DNA of 64,000 bases from Linnemannia hyalina (lineage: Eukaryota; Mortierellomycota; Mortierellomycetes; Mortierellales; Mortierellaceae). The DNA lies in the NCBI GenBank assembly GCA_019671135.1, contig JAHRHY010000012.1, forward strand, positions 1,612,001 through 1,676,000. The letters are read 5' to 3'. The notes beneath the pieces are model-generated. The model made no database searches. It saw only the letters and a program-made list of their open reading frames with translations, and had not been told where the DNA came from. The position numbers and the translations under genes are program-made. Of this stretch, positions 22,326-34,590 are shown in pieces. Position 1 is the first letter of the stretch. Each line of letters begins with the position of its first letter.

Positions 22326-25300
22326 GTACTTGGCCTTCCCCACCTTTTTTCTCTTTGATCCTTACTGCCCTTGACTATTTCTTTCATCCGCTGCCTGTTT
22401 TCTTCCTCGTTTTGCAATTTTATTTTTTGTTGCTATTCAATACCCTTTCTTATCTCTTTCTTTTTCTTCGCCTTTACATGAGTGAGGCTATGGCTGAGGA
22501 AAAGTACGTAATGTGCCTAAAATCCTCCGAGGACCCTTACTGAGCAAGGAAAAAAAAAAAGCTGAGCTGGGAGGTGGAGAGACGTGCATGTTGGAAGACA
22601 AGTTTTTACAAATTGGCGGGAAAAACGAATGATCGATCATCCTTTCTCTTCCCTTCCCCCTTTCCATGGGATATAATACTTATTGCTTATGAGATTTAAG
22701 TATAGCAAGGGCAAGGGCATGGTGTTCGGTTCTAGAAGTGTACAGAACCGGAAAGGGGAGGAAAGGAGGAAGGGATGCATTGAAGAAAGGCGGGTTAGGA
22801 AGGAAAGGGGAAAAAAGAGGAGGGCGTAATATTTTTATAGGGGGTGAAGAGAGGGACAAGGAGAGACCCATTGGGTTTGCCTTGTTTGTGTTTTTGGCGG
22901 GATTTTTTTCCTTGCTTCTCGTTTTGTGGTTCGCGAGTGAGCGATTGTTGTTGATTGTCGGAACAGAACAACAACAGCATTGACCATGCGGACACTATTC
23001 TCCCGACTTTTGTACTTTCTTTGTTTTTGACACTTCTCGATCCCCTTACCTATCCCATTTTTTGTATGCGCATTCGCCCTTTCCAACTTGTTTAGTCAAT
23101 GCACATCGTTTTACTTTTCTTTTTCGGCGGGAAATAATGAAGCGGTCATGTCAGACTGTGGATGGATCGAGCCCCTTCCACCTTTCCCTTTTTTCATTTC
23201 ACCACCTCCTTATTATTTTTTGGTGCGTCTTTTTTGTGCTCCACCCTTTCAACTGTGATGGAACCGTCTTCTCGTCTTCTTGGAGGGAATAGGTACTGTG
23301 TAGAACAGTCCAGGAGCTATCAAGATGAACGAAAAACGAACGTGCTTCCCATTTTGAGGAGCATTCATTTTCTTTGTTCATGTTATCTTTTCTGTGCACC
23401 CGCGTCAAAGAGCAATGGCCACGGGATAGCCTGTCTTTCCTTCTTATCTCCTCCCTCCTCTGTCTCTCTCTCCTTTTCTCCGTCCTACGGTTTTCATAGT
23501 TTTGGTTTTGTGAACAGAGGGAGAGTGTGTGTTTGAAAATCACCCCTGAACTGGAAAGAACAGAGCAGACAGAGACGTTTATTATTCATGCAAGGCGTTT
23601 GATTTGGCCACCATATTAGAAGAGGAGGGCGAGTAGGAGGGCGAGAAGGATTTGATTGTTTGTTTGGTTTGATACACACTGTGACAGAGGGGAAAACCTG
23701 CCCTCTCTTTGTTTTGCTGGCTAAGGGAGAGAGAGATATACACACTCTTACAAAGAAACACTAATAGTGCATTTCTTTCAAAAGGAGAGGGACGCCAAGA
23801 CAGAGAGGGACAGAGAGAGACAAGAAGCACAAAGAATATGGTCGCACAGTATCAAACGCGGAAAGCTCACGCATGAGTTTATTCCTCGCAAAAAAAAGAG
23901 AGAGAGAGGCAGAGAGAAGAGTGTAATTGGACACCATTAGGTATTTTGTATGACAGACTCTTGTGGAATTGTACAGAGTTGGGTTATTCTTATCGTTTGT
24001 TGCGCACATCTTCCCATTCCTCCTCCCATCGGGTTTGTCCATCTCCTTCTTTTTAGCCTCAGTCCCATCTCCGGCTCAGTTTTTGTTGCTGTTGTTGTTG
24101 TTGTTGCGCACATCCTCCCATCTTCTCTCCTTCGCCTCTTTCTTCTTCCTTCTCTATTCCTGTGCTTTGAACATGCATGAGGGTACGAATCTCAGTGTTT
24201 AAATGAACCAATTGGGTGAAGAGCTGGAGCTGGGCAGTCAAACTGCTATGTGTTTTCTATTATTTATTTTTTCTTCCCGCGCTTACCTGACGCGCGTCTT
24301 TGTGAGCAGGGTGGTCGACAATTCCTTGTACCGTCTCTTTTTTTTCTTTGCATTTGTTTATTTATGCCGGCGTTCTCCCTCCCTCCCTCTTGCTTTCTTT
24401 TTTTCTTTTGTCTCCCTATCTCCAACTCAATTCTACATCGCTTCCGGGCGTGGGCATGAATTTTCATTCATGCATGCGGAAACTCTGTTGACAGGGCAGG
24501 CATGAAAAAAATGCCGTTACCTTTTTTTTTTGTGTTCCCATCCCAATCCTACCCGTCAATCGTTACAACGTCTTTGTTTTCATTTTTTTTTTCGCTTGCA
24601 TTGTGCGATGTATCAATTGGCGGAGGAAAAAAAGAAAGGCAATATCAACAAGACAAGCTCATACATAGGGTTGCAAAAAGAAGGGCGAGAAGGAGGTGAA
24701 TTTAGGGGCAAAGCAATGGGCGAGGTGTGTAGGGGTGGTGATTACGAATTCTTAAAAACATGACGACTGACTAATGTAAGAGATGAAAAGAGTGGGACGG
24801 ACGCGGAGGGCTGTGTGTACCATCATCCAGACAAGCGATGCATATCGAGAAATGAAAAATAGACGGCAAACTCAGGGGCCAAAACAAAAAAAAACCTGAT
24901 ATTGAGTTCAGTTGAGAAATAGAAAAGACAGAAGTGTGGGGTTGGATGAAGTATTGAGAAGGAAGACGGGACGGAAAAGAGCTAACTTTCGCCTCGAACT
25001 TGGAAGAAGGACCGGATGGACACGGTGCGCGTGCGCGTTTTTTTTTTGTATACTGCTTTTTTGTTTTCACTTCGCGCCATTTTTTTCCATAGGCTCTTTT
25101 GAAAGGGGTGCGAGAGGATTTAAAGTGAGAAAGACAGAGAGAGAAATGAACGCGAGACACATAGAAGAGTAAGAGAAACACAGACGAGAGAAAGGGGGGG
25201 TTGAAAAGGGGTGAACACAGAGGCTGGAGTGAGTTGAATGAGAGTCATTGTTGTTGTTGCTCTCTTGGTCATACACAGACACAGGACCAGTTCAGTCCTC

Positions 25301-27793
25301 TTTTCGGACATATTATGAACCAAAAAGGGTCGTCTCTTTCATTACCCCTGCTGGGTGGTTTTCTTTATGTTTTTCAATATCATTGACTATTATCTGCGAA
25401 GTCGCTGGTATTGAGTTGACGTCCTTTCAACATACACTCCCTATTTTCCTCCCTCTCTTTCTCTCTCTCGCCTCTCTTCTGTCTCCTTGTTTTATTTTCT
25501 CACCCTTCGAGGTTCAATTGAAATGAATTCGTTCATTTTCTTCCTCTTCTCCTATCCATTCTCGTCGCATGCTGACTTGCTACGATCTCATCGTCTCCCT
25601 TTTTTTATAACTCTTTGGAGAAAAAGGGCGGCGGAGGAGAGAAGAGAGTGAGTGCGGAGAATGCGGCCTGACCGGGAACATAAGAATATTTGAGAGCTTG
25701 GAGTGGGGGCGACAGTGCGTTATTATGAGTTGTGGAATATGTGAGAGCTGTGGATCTCTCTCTCTCTCTCTCTCCATCTCAGACAACATGCACCATTTCT
25801 CGTGTCATCTTCCATCCCCCTCCATCCCTTGCCCTTCTTCGCTGTCAGAGCAAAAGGAGAAAAAAAGAGTCTAACTTTGAGGATGGCGAAGAAGGAGAAG
25901 GAAGGAGGGAGGAAGGGATGTAGGGCAAACAGACAGACACAACAAACAAAACGAGTTTGAGAGAGCAAGGACGGCAAGAAATTGGTGATGATGATGAGGA
26001 AAGGGAGACATCAAGGGGCGAGAGGGAAGGAAGACGAAGAAAAAATGCAAAAAAAATAAGGGAGGAAGTGAACACAAAGAACAAACAATGTACAAGAGAG
26101 AAAATAGCATGGCGTCCAATGGTGCATACCCTGCAGCAATATTATTTTCTCAAGACAGTTGCAAGGGTTGTCGGTGTTGCTATTCTTATCATTGTTCGGT
26201 TGAAAGGCAAGCAATCGAATGCATGGCTCTCCCGACTGACAACGATCGTTCTTTTTATTTCTCTATTCTCATGAAAAGGGTGTGCGGATTTACTTACAAA
26301 AAAGGCGAAGCTGGATTATAATGAATGAGAGTTGCGCGTCTCTGTCTTGTTTTTCTTGTTTGCATGTTTCTCTTCTTCCTCAGCCTCTTTCTCCGTGACC
26401 CTATTTTTCCTTTTTCATTCTCTTTAATGTCTTTCTATTCAATGGAGCTGCGTCTTGTTGTTATTCATTCATGTCGATATATTTTTCCCGCCCAACATTT
26501 TTTGTATGGAAAGAGACTGTCGCGAAGCATTTCTCTCCCTCTTTTTTTTTTTTGGTTTTCCTCTCATCTTTCGCTTTTTTCTCTTTTCTTTCTTTTGCCT
26601 TTTTTTCTTCTTCCCTGCTCTGATAATATTTCCAATTGCGTTTGCAGTGCATCGCCATACCGACCTGTTCCCCTTCTCCCTTTCTCTCTGTACTCCCTTA
26701 CCTTCCCCTTTCCTCCTGCCGTACCCTGCCTTGCTTGCGTACAAAGAGACAATATTTTTTCCCGCCTTTCTTTTCATTTCTCCCTTCCCTTTCCTCACAT
26801 TTGCCTGCCTTTCTGAATCCAGCTTGGCCCTTTTATACGCACGGTAGCGTTCGTTTTGCTCACTGTCTCAGTCACAAACATGTTGCCTGCTTCATCGTTT
26901 TCTTCAACAGCTGGACGTCGTTTTTGTTGATTTTCTTGTAGAATTGTCTGGCGGTGTTGCGCTCTTCGCTTTTTCTTTTCTTTTCTTTTTTTCATTTTCT
27001 TTGTTGAATTCGCCGAGGAACGAAACCGGACGCGCCTTTTTTTTCCTCTTTTTTCTTAGTTTACCAATTGGAACTGTCTCTCTCGTTGTTGTTGGTGACC
27101 CTCTCTCCCCCCTCTTTCCTCGCTCCCGTTCGGTGCTGTCGCCCTTTATTCATTTTCTTAAACAATCAATTCAGTTGTTTAAAACAGAGTAGTCGAGGCT
27201 TCTTCTTGACCTGACTACAGTTTGAATTTGTGTTGTGAGTGTGTTCTGGTGCCCTTACCACTGGCCCATTTTTTTTTTTCATTTGTAACCTCGTGCTCGT
27301 GCCAGCCCATTTTCAATTTCTTCTTTTCTTTTTCTTTCTCTCTCGTTGCCACCTCTTCAGCCCTCTTTCTTTCTTTCTTCATCCACTTCCCTTCCCCTCG
27401 CCCTATTCTGCATTCTCATTCACATCTTCCTCTCATTGCATTACCCTTTCCTTCCTCCTTCTTTCATTCCATCTCTCGCTCATTCAGTCATCTCTTTCTG
27501 CATTGTTTTCATTATTTTTTTATTTCTGTTTGCTCTGTGCTTCCATATTTTACCCTTTGCCTCCATCCCCCTCTGCGTGTACGTGCTTGCATTCGTATCC
27601 TGCCGAAACCCTTTATATTGTACATAATCTCACTATCCTTCCCTTCTCCTTCTACCCCACCTCTTCTACTCCCTTTTACTTCGTCGTCTTCTCTACCTCT
27701 CTCTTCTATTTCCCTTCTTCGTCTCAACCCTTACTCGCTCCACTACCTTTCCCCCTACCTAACACAACCCCAAAACACCAATCCAATCTGTAG
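22326..27793 (+). other. 5.5-kb non-coding interval: candidate giant intron, containing an internal leader/promoter
   Basis: It is bounded by a good donor (AAG|gtactt) and acceptor (ctgtag at 27788-27793), with a CTAAC branch-like site at about 27759. No domain-bearing ORF is seen inside; composition alternates between purine-rich (24.6-26.1 kb) and pyrimidine-rich (26.3-27.79 kb) blocks. The last 911 bases (26883-27793) contain no ATG, as expected for a transcribed leader, so this interval may hold a second promoter instead of, or as well as, being an intron. Confidence 0.45.
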
Positions 27794-30700
27794 ATGGATG
27801 ACTTTTATGACCGCCTGCTGGGGATGTCGTTTGAGCAGTCGAACGATGCCATTACGAAATGCCGCGACCTGGCGCGAGAACACGGTTTCACCGTCAAGCA
27901 AGAAACCAGCTCCAACAAGGTAATCAATCCGTCAATCACCTTCTTCGTCAATCACCTTCTTCGTCAATCACCTTCTTCGTCAATCACCTTCTTCGTCACA
28001 GAACAACTCTATCAGTCTTGGATTTGTCTTGATCAATCCTTTTACATGTCTTCGATCAGTGATGGGTGGGTGGAGTACCTTTGAAGGCAAAAGAAAGAGG
28101 GTGGGTTCTGGTTGTTGGTAAAGAAATGGGGTGGTTATGAACGACGAGTAGTGTCAGTTCGCTGCTCTCAGTCTTGTTAATATTCTGGGGTTTTACTCGA
28201 CGACGACGCTTAATGGTTGGGAGGTTGGCAGGTTGACAATTGTTTATTTTGTTTGTGTTTGTGTGCTTTACTGTACTCGTTCACTCTTTCGTCTTGCTGC
28301 CTTGCTTGGGATTGGGCGTGGGGAATGGATATAGAAAAGGGAGGGAGTACTCTCGTGGTCATACATTTGTTATACATATTTATCGCAGTGCGAACTGGAT
28401 TATCGGTCTGCCCCTCGCCCTTTCTTCTCCCTCCATCTTGCCCTCACTCTTTTCTTCCTCTCACTTCTTCCCTCTCTCGCCCATCATCCCTCTCTGCTTA
28501 CTCTTCTCTCTTCGCACACTCGCTTTTTCCTTGCTTTGCCTTACCTCCTTCCCCTCGCATACTCTTTATTCCCTCATCATCCTACGTTGACTCGGTCAAT
28601 TCTCTTTTTCAACTTGATGTACTGTACTCTGTTACCTGTAGTCTGCGCCCCGAGAGATAGGATCCCTCTCCATCTTTCTTCCGTCACCACACCCACACAA
28701 ACTCTCTCTCTCTCCCCTCAATCTTTCGTCCCACCTGTTCATCTTGGGTGTCCTGTGCTCTCCTCCCTCTTGCATTACTATCATCTTTTTTTGTATTATT
28801 ACGTTTTCTCTTTCTCGTTTATTATTTCCCGAGGGCTTTATCCAGTCAGCAGCGTGCATTGCATTTGATCGCTTGCATGAGCAGTAACGTTGTAATAAGA
28901 GCAAGAAGAGTGATGAAAACACACATACACAACGATTAGTCAGATGAGGTAGCAGTGGACAGGGCGAGGAGGTCGATCTACTCTTTTATACTATTGGTGT
29001 CACTCTGCGTCTTGGCCGTTTTTTTTTCGTTAATATTTGTTCCGTTCGTACGAAAAATAAGTGAGTGGTCAGCAGGCAAATAAAAAGGAAGTAAGAGACG
29101 AACGAGGAAGTAGGGGAGATGACCCTGCCTCGACTCATGTGGACTGTGTGCGGTATGTGTGCCCTGTGTTTAGTAAGGGTAGCAAGTCATGTTGTAACTC
29201 TCTGTGTGTGAATTACGTGCATGTTCTTCAAGGTGTGTGGGAGTCAAAGGAAAGATGGAAAGGAAAGAAAGATGACAAAAAAAGAGTGCCAGGGGAAGGA
29301 AGTGGCCTCAAGTGAATGAAAGGGGGTGAAGTGAACAATACAATTGCCCTTGGCCACAAACACACGCTCCCATGGACAAACAAACAAACCAGAAAAAAAA
29401 GAAGCGGGAAAGAATAGACACTATTTGCTGTACAAGGGGAGGGAAACAAAAGAAAGAAAAAAAAAGAAAGGGGAAGCGAAGCAGGGGAGAGAAAGAGATA
29501 GAGGCGAGCACGACCCCATCCTTTTATACTTTTCACAAGTACCCTTGTTGTTTCTCTCCCCTTCAATCCATCCTATTCTCCCCTTTTTCGCTCTTTGCTT
29601 TTTGAATTACAACCGACCATTGTTAACCTGTGTTTGTGCTATGCTCACAAAAAAGCAAACGAGAGCAGAAGGAGAAATGCGATGCGATGGAGATCCCAAT
29701 TCCATCCCATCCCAACCATTGGACAACACGAGCGCGAGGGGGGCGAAGAGGTTAAAGGAAAGCCGATCTAAACCACCACCAAAGCATGGTCTATCAGGGC
29801 ATAGCATGACATGGTGGCCCATACTTGCGTGTTTGTTTACTTCATCCTTGCGGCTGTTTGTATATCGTTTTGTTTGCTACCACCTCCTCAAACACATACT
29901 CGTGTTACGGACATTGGTCCACCCCTCTTTTCTCCTTCTTCCTCAAACCCTGCTGTCCATTCCTTCCCCTGCAATGCTTTTGTCGCCCCCTTTTGTTCTT
30001 TTTTTTCCTTCTTTCTTTGTTTAAACCCCAACCTTTTTTCACCTCTCTCTTTATCCCTTTTTTTATTGTTCGCCAACACACAGACATTAACCCTCCCCTC
30101 GTCTCTACTATCATTCCCACTTTCCTTTCTCTTTCCCCCTCTCCTCTCACAAATAGAACGTATACCTGTATTGTTCGCGCGAAGGAGTACCGGACTCGGT
30201 CAAGAACAACAAGGAGATTAAGCGGAAACGACTGTCGATGCGCTGCGACTGCAAGTGGCGAATCACCCTTTTCCAACAAGAATCAAAACTCTGGATTTTC
30301 CGCAAAGCCATGAACCCAGCTTCGATGGTCCACAACCACCCCCTTATCTCGCCCGACGACATCCGTCAGCCCTGGCCGGCCACCGTCTTTGACCGCATTG
30401 CCTTCTACGCCAACCAACGCAACCTCACCACGTCCGAGACTCGCGAGCGGATCAAGGAAGACTTTCCGGACCTTGTCTGGGACGAGCGACGGTTCTATAA
30501 TCGACTCACCGAGGAGCGGAAACAGATCCGGCTCCGGGATTCTGAGAGCCGTGTCTTTTCGACCATGGACCTCGCTGCAAGAGTTGCCAGCCTGGCCAGT
30601 GCCGACCCGTCGTTGTCGTACAAGGTCACGTCGAGTCTTGAGAACGTCTTGGTTGAGATCTGCGAGCAGCTCCGAATTGACCCTGCCGGTGCTGGGTCCC

Positions 30701-31269
30701 GCGTCTTGACATCCCCACCTTCCTCTGCTGGCGGAGGAGGATCTGGTGGTGTTGTTGGCGGTGGTATGAATGCTAACACTGGTAGTCTTGGCGGTGTCGG
30801 CTCGATGAACATGACGTCCCCCACAAGTGCGAGCTCTGGCTTTTGCCCTTCGTCCTCAAACTCTCCTCTCAGTCCTTCGGACTATGTTGTCACCTACCCC
30901 GGCTGCGTCATCTCTGTCAAGAATACACCCAACCAAAAGGGCAGACCATCGTCCATCTCGTCCCCTGTGGTCGACTCGTCCTATGGCCTTGGTCTTGGCA
31001 TGTCACCCCTGAATGACCGCAAGCGGTCCTTGAGTGAAGAATGCTTCACTCGCCATGGCATCGGTGGATCCGGCCCCTCCGGCGCAGCCCCTTCATTTGG
31101 ATCGGCCATGACGACATCTCAGATGATTAGTCAGCTCGACATGTCGACCACGCCGCTGCAGGGAGCGCTCTCTGGACTGGATTCCTCGGGCCTGTTGATG
31201 ATGCAGAGTGGTGGCTACCATCCTCATGGTCATCCACACCAGCAACACCCGCATCAAGTCCATCCGCAA

Positions 31270-31307
<38 letters not shown>

Positions 31308-32025
31308 ACAGCAGCAGCTCTATCATCAGCAACAGCAGGAATCTCAACAGCATCATGGTGGACACCATCTCCCCTCGGGCATGGCCACTGCCTTTCGTCC
31401 CGCACAGGCTCACCACCACTCCCAACATCAGCAGCATCATCACCCACACCACCCTTTAGGATCAAGCAGCGACCTCTCGTCTGCACTCGACCTTGACGCT
31501 GCCGAAGCTATCGCTGCCTCTCGCGCCGAACCCAGTTCGTCCATGCGCCGAACACACTCTGTCGACATCAAGCAAGAAATGCAGTCCTTCTACCAACCCA
31601 TGCTGGCCACCCCTCAGCTCTCGGCACCCCCTCAACCCCAACGACGCTCCGGAAGCTCCCCTGGTACTATGAACCCCAACCAGCATCAACAACAACAACA
31701 GCAACAGCAACAGCGTCTCTACTCTCAACAGTACACTTCTGGTGGTGCCGCAGGGTTCCCGTCCTCGAACCAGCTCGGAGACTCGGATGATGTCTTTAAC
31801 AGTTCGGTCTCGTTCTCTGCAGCAGCGACCGGAGGTGGCGCAGCGGACCAGTACCATTTCAGTGCTGGACAGCATTCGTCGTCGGGATCGTCGTCCGGTC
31901 ATCAGGGAGGCGGTGGCGGTGGTGGACACCATTACTTGCACCCTGGATATGCGAACCCTCAGACCTCTGGCAGTCCTACCATGAGCGCCGGCGGTGGTTC
32001 TTCTTCCTCTGTTGGTCCACACTAA
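27794..32025 (+). CDS. FAR1-like (WRKY/GCM1-type zinc-binding) transcription factor with poly-Gln tail
   Basis: Exons 27794-27919 and 30157-32025 (intron 2237 nt, GT-AG, phase 0) encode 664 residues from ATG 27794. Residues 4-~105 form a FAR1-like DNA-binding domain split by the intron: FYDRLLGMSFEQSNDAI and HGFTVKQET, then YCSREG, RCDCKW, LWIFRKA and HNHPL. The likely zinc ligands are Cys48, Cys72 (or Cys74), His101 and His103, the C-x~23-C ... H-x-H pattern of this superfamily. A following ~90-residue basic/helical segment (AWPREV-like, FPDLVWDERRFYNRLTEERKQIR) is part of the same conserved unit in early-diverging fungi, as far as I know. The rest is Ser/Gly/Gln/His-rich with an IKQE SUMO-type site. 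It is probably a nuclear regulator. It may begin instead with the exon at 20592-22325, giving 1242 residues. Confidence 0.82.
27920..30156 (+). other. 2.2-kb intron splitting the FAR1-like domain
   Basis: Donor AAG|gtaatc and acceptor ctcacaaatag before AAC GTA TAC CTG. Removing it joins SSNK to NVYLYCSREG and completes the zinc-binding motif. The interior is low complexity with no supportable gene. It is far longer than the housekeeping-gene introns in the window (about 80-350 nt). Confidence 0.75.
27931..27994 (+). repeat. Four perfect 16-bp tandem repeats just inside the intron
   Basis: The unit gtcaatcaccttcttc is repeated four times head to tail, beginning 11 nt after the donor at 27920. 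The first six bases of a fifth copy are partly preserved. It lies wholly in the intron that splits the FAR1-like domain. The unit is not a multiple of three and encodes nothing in this context. Confidence 0.97.
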
Positions 32026-32905
32026 GCTTTAATTGGTAAGTCTCTATACTTTGCATATAGCTCTGCTTTTTTGGTACTCGAGCGTTGCGTTTGAATCGCT
32101 ACTAAAGTTACTCCACTTTGCCATCCTATCATCTAGATGCAAAAAGGAAGACTCACCCACTAAGCTAGTCTCGGTGACACAAGTCCACCATCATCCACAA
32201 CGAAACAACGAAAACCCTCAAGTTTGGGGTAGTGGATCATGGGTCATTTGAACAACTACGAAACTTCTTTCTTTTTCTTTCCTTCTCTCCTTTCATTGCA
32301 ATCTTCTTCCTTCTCTCAATCAGCATCACCTTCTTTTCATTGCTTTTTTTTCGCGTAGTATCTTTCTTTCTCCTTTCCTTCAATGCATTAGTCTCGCTTA
32401 TATCTTTTTTATCGTGCTCACTTTTACTTTCTACCTTCCTCACCACCTGCCTCCTGTCTACTTTCGCTCTATCTGCCATCTTTTGCTTTTCTGTAAATAA
32501 GTCCCGTATTAATTAAAGGCCCTCCTCCTCTTTCTTTTTGCACCTGCAAAAAAAGCAATACAACGTTCTAACATTTCGAAGGGGGGCCAAACTGTCCCAT
32601 GGCTAGGCTTAGCAAAGGGGGTTTCTTCACCCCCATGTTGGTCCATCACCATTCCCCCCCTCCTCTTTGGGGTTTCGAACGGCCTAGGGCCAAGGGAATG
32701 ATCTAGGAGTGAATTTCGCGGCACAGTTTTTGGCTACATCTTTTCTTGCCCATAACTCGCCGACACACTCAGGGAGCTAAGAGGTATCTTTGTAAGCAAA
32801 AAGTAAATGGTGTATGCAGGTGCAAGATTATGTAAATTAATGCAAGGAGCGGGGACAGGCGTCTAGAGCGAGCAAAAACTGACTTGATGCCTTACTGTTC
32901 ATCTC

Positions 32906-32945
<40 letters not shown>

Positions 32946-33820
32946 GTGGTTGAATTCTGTCCTTATCCTGAGCAAGGTGGGCTCATTTGATGAACGTTCT
33001 AGACCCCGTCGTTGCGCGGGGTTTGGGGCGTTGACTGGAAGTACTTTTAGTGTGGTCGAGGTAAAAGATGTGAAGGGGCTCGACTGTCAGCTCTGGCACC
33101 TCCTGCTCTTGCTTGTTTGCTACGGTCTTGTTTTTTTTTTGAGTTGCTCGACATCTCCTGCGCACAAGTTTATCGCTTGTGCTTGTTTTTTCTTCTTGTA
33201 AACAAACACAGCCTCTCCCTCCGCCTTCTTCCACCACCCACGCATAAATACTCTCTAGTCACTATCACTTTACTCTTTTCTCTCGAAACAACAACAACAC
33301 AACAAACTATAATCCGCAAGTTCACAACAAGCCTCCTCGTGGCTATCCTCGCCCACAACTCATTTCGTCCTCGTCCACGCGTGCCCCAATCCCTATTCCA
33401 AAACCCAATCACCATCGATCTACCTGCTGTCGTCGCATATTTCTCACCCATCTGAATACAACAGCGACTTGACGTTCGAGTACAATGACTTTATCGGCAC
33501 ATCATAAATAATCGCACTTCTTTCACCTCCATACCGTTTATCCTTTGCCCTTGTTTACAAGCGAGGTCATTTGTAATAAAAAAACCCCCCTCGGCTTTAT
33601 TTTTGTGGCCTGCACGAAAACACGTCCTTCTTCAACATTGCTTGAGACGTTGTGTATATAGGGGGGGTGGGGTCAATTATAAGTTGTAAAGCAAACAAAC
33701 TATAAGGGTTACGGGTGAAAGTCAAAGGTGGCGATGGTAATGTGCATTGTGAGTAAGAAGAAAGAAAAGGACAATGATGATGAGGAGGAGGAGGAAGTGG
33801 AGAGAGGGGAAGAGTAAGAG
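32026..33820. other. 3' region of the FAR1-like gene with a probable 3' UTR intron, then non-coding DNA
   Basis: Ten bases after the stop codon lies a consensus donor (gtaagt at 32036), and an acceptor ends at 32136 (catctag) with a TACTAA-like branch site about 35 nt before it, so a 101-nt intron in the 3' UTR is likely. From 32250 onward the sequence is pyrimidine-rich, then a 38-nt T tract (32907-32944). At 33310-33450 a plus-strand frame reads like a signal peptide (RKFTTSLLVAILA) without an ATG, which may be a dead start or chance. No gene is supported. Confidence 0.5.
32907..32944. repeat. 38-nt poly-T tract
   Basis: Longest homopolymer in the window: uninterrupted T from 32907 to 32944. 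It could be a poly(A)-tail relic of retroposition on the minus strand or simple slippage; no retroposed gene is visible next to it. Confidence 0.97.
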
Positions 33821-34045
33821 GTGAAAAGCTTTTTGAGGATCAGCCGTCTATCTAGGATTACTCTCGAGAACATTGTTCAAGGTGTTGAGAACATCGAGCA
33901 CTATGGACACCCATTTTCAAGGACGTTGTTGAATACCTATACCCTGGGTCAGCGAACCGCCAGGCTGATTGAGCGCGGCCTTGACGAAATCAGGCATACT
34001 CTTGAAAGGCTTTAAGAGTTCTACCAATGGGTTGTTGAACGTGGC

Positions 34046-34151
34046 TTAGTGCGCCCCACAGCCACTACCACCGTCGCGCTTGGTGACGGTGGGGGTGCCG
34101 ACGGGAGCTGCTTGGAGCGGCGATGACGACGACGGTCAGTGCTAATGTCAT
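34046..34151 (-). pseudogene. Frameshifted small secreted-peptide-like ORF, copy 1
   Basis: On the minus strand an ATG at 34151 starts a hydrophobic signal-like stretch (MTLALTVVVIAA). The sequence then shifts by one base and continues in another frame as AAPVGTPTVTKRDGGSGCGAH before TAA at 34046. The second part has an Ala-Ala-Pro cleavage-like start, a Lys-Arg processing-like pair and a Gly-rich C terminus, so the two halves look like one small secreted protein broken by an indel. Codons before the ATG read TYKPATILS, which align with copy 2. It could also be an assembly error. I do not recognise the family. Confidence 0.35.
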
Positions 34152-34429
34152 GGACAGAATAGTGGCGGGCTTGTAGGTTATTATTTTTCTTGGAGGCTAT
34201 GCAAGTGTGTCTAGAAGAAGGGGAGGAAGAGGAGGAAAGGATTGCGAAAAGCCAAAAGAATGATATTGTGGGTATCTAAGAGAGAACGAAAACCAATGGG
34301 GGACGCTGTTGAATAGTAACAGCCCCTTCCTTTTTTTTTCTGGCACAGTTGCATTTATTTCTCACTGTGGCATCTCATCATGCTCATAAAAATACGTTAC
34401 TTCCCCTAAGCCTCGCCCAACTTCAAGCC

Positions 34430-34590
34430 AAATACCCTCCTCACTTCTAGTTCTTGCGAGTCATCAACTCGCGAACCACCGGCTTCGCCAGTCGCCGATC
34501 GCCGCGTCTACAATCCTACACGGTCAACGACCTACGAGCCCGAGTACAAAAATGACGGTTTGGTTGTTCAGTGGCAACCCCAGGTTCGAT
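34430..34590 (+). other. Exon-like GC-rich island of unknown meaning
   Basis: Following an acceptor-like cacttctag, a plus-strand frame reads through segments such as REPPASPVADRRVYNP and TYEPEYKNDGLVVQWQPQ before a stop. It has ordinary amino-acid composition, unlike its surroundings, but other frames are also open, no start or partner exon was found, and no family is recognised. It may be a decayed gene. The rest of 33821-36258 shows no supportable gene. Confidence 0.15.

Noticed and set aside
26325..27192. Overlapping hydrophobic ORFs resembling membrane proteins
   Set aside because: All are Phe/Ser/Leu/Pro translations of CT-rich DNA inside the candidate intron, with Lys/Glu/Arg mirror ORFs on the other strand; no conserved motif.
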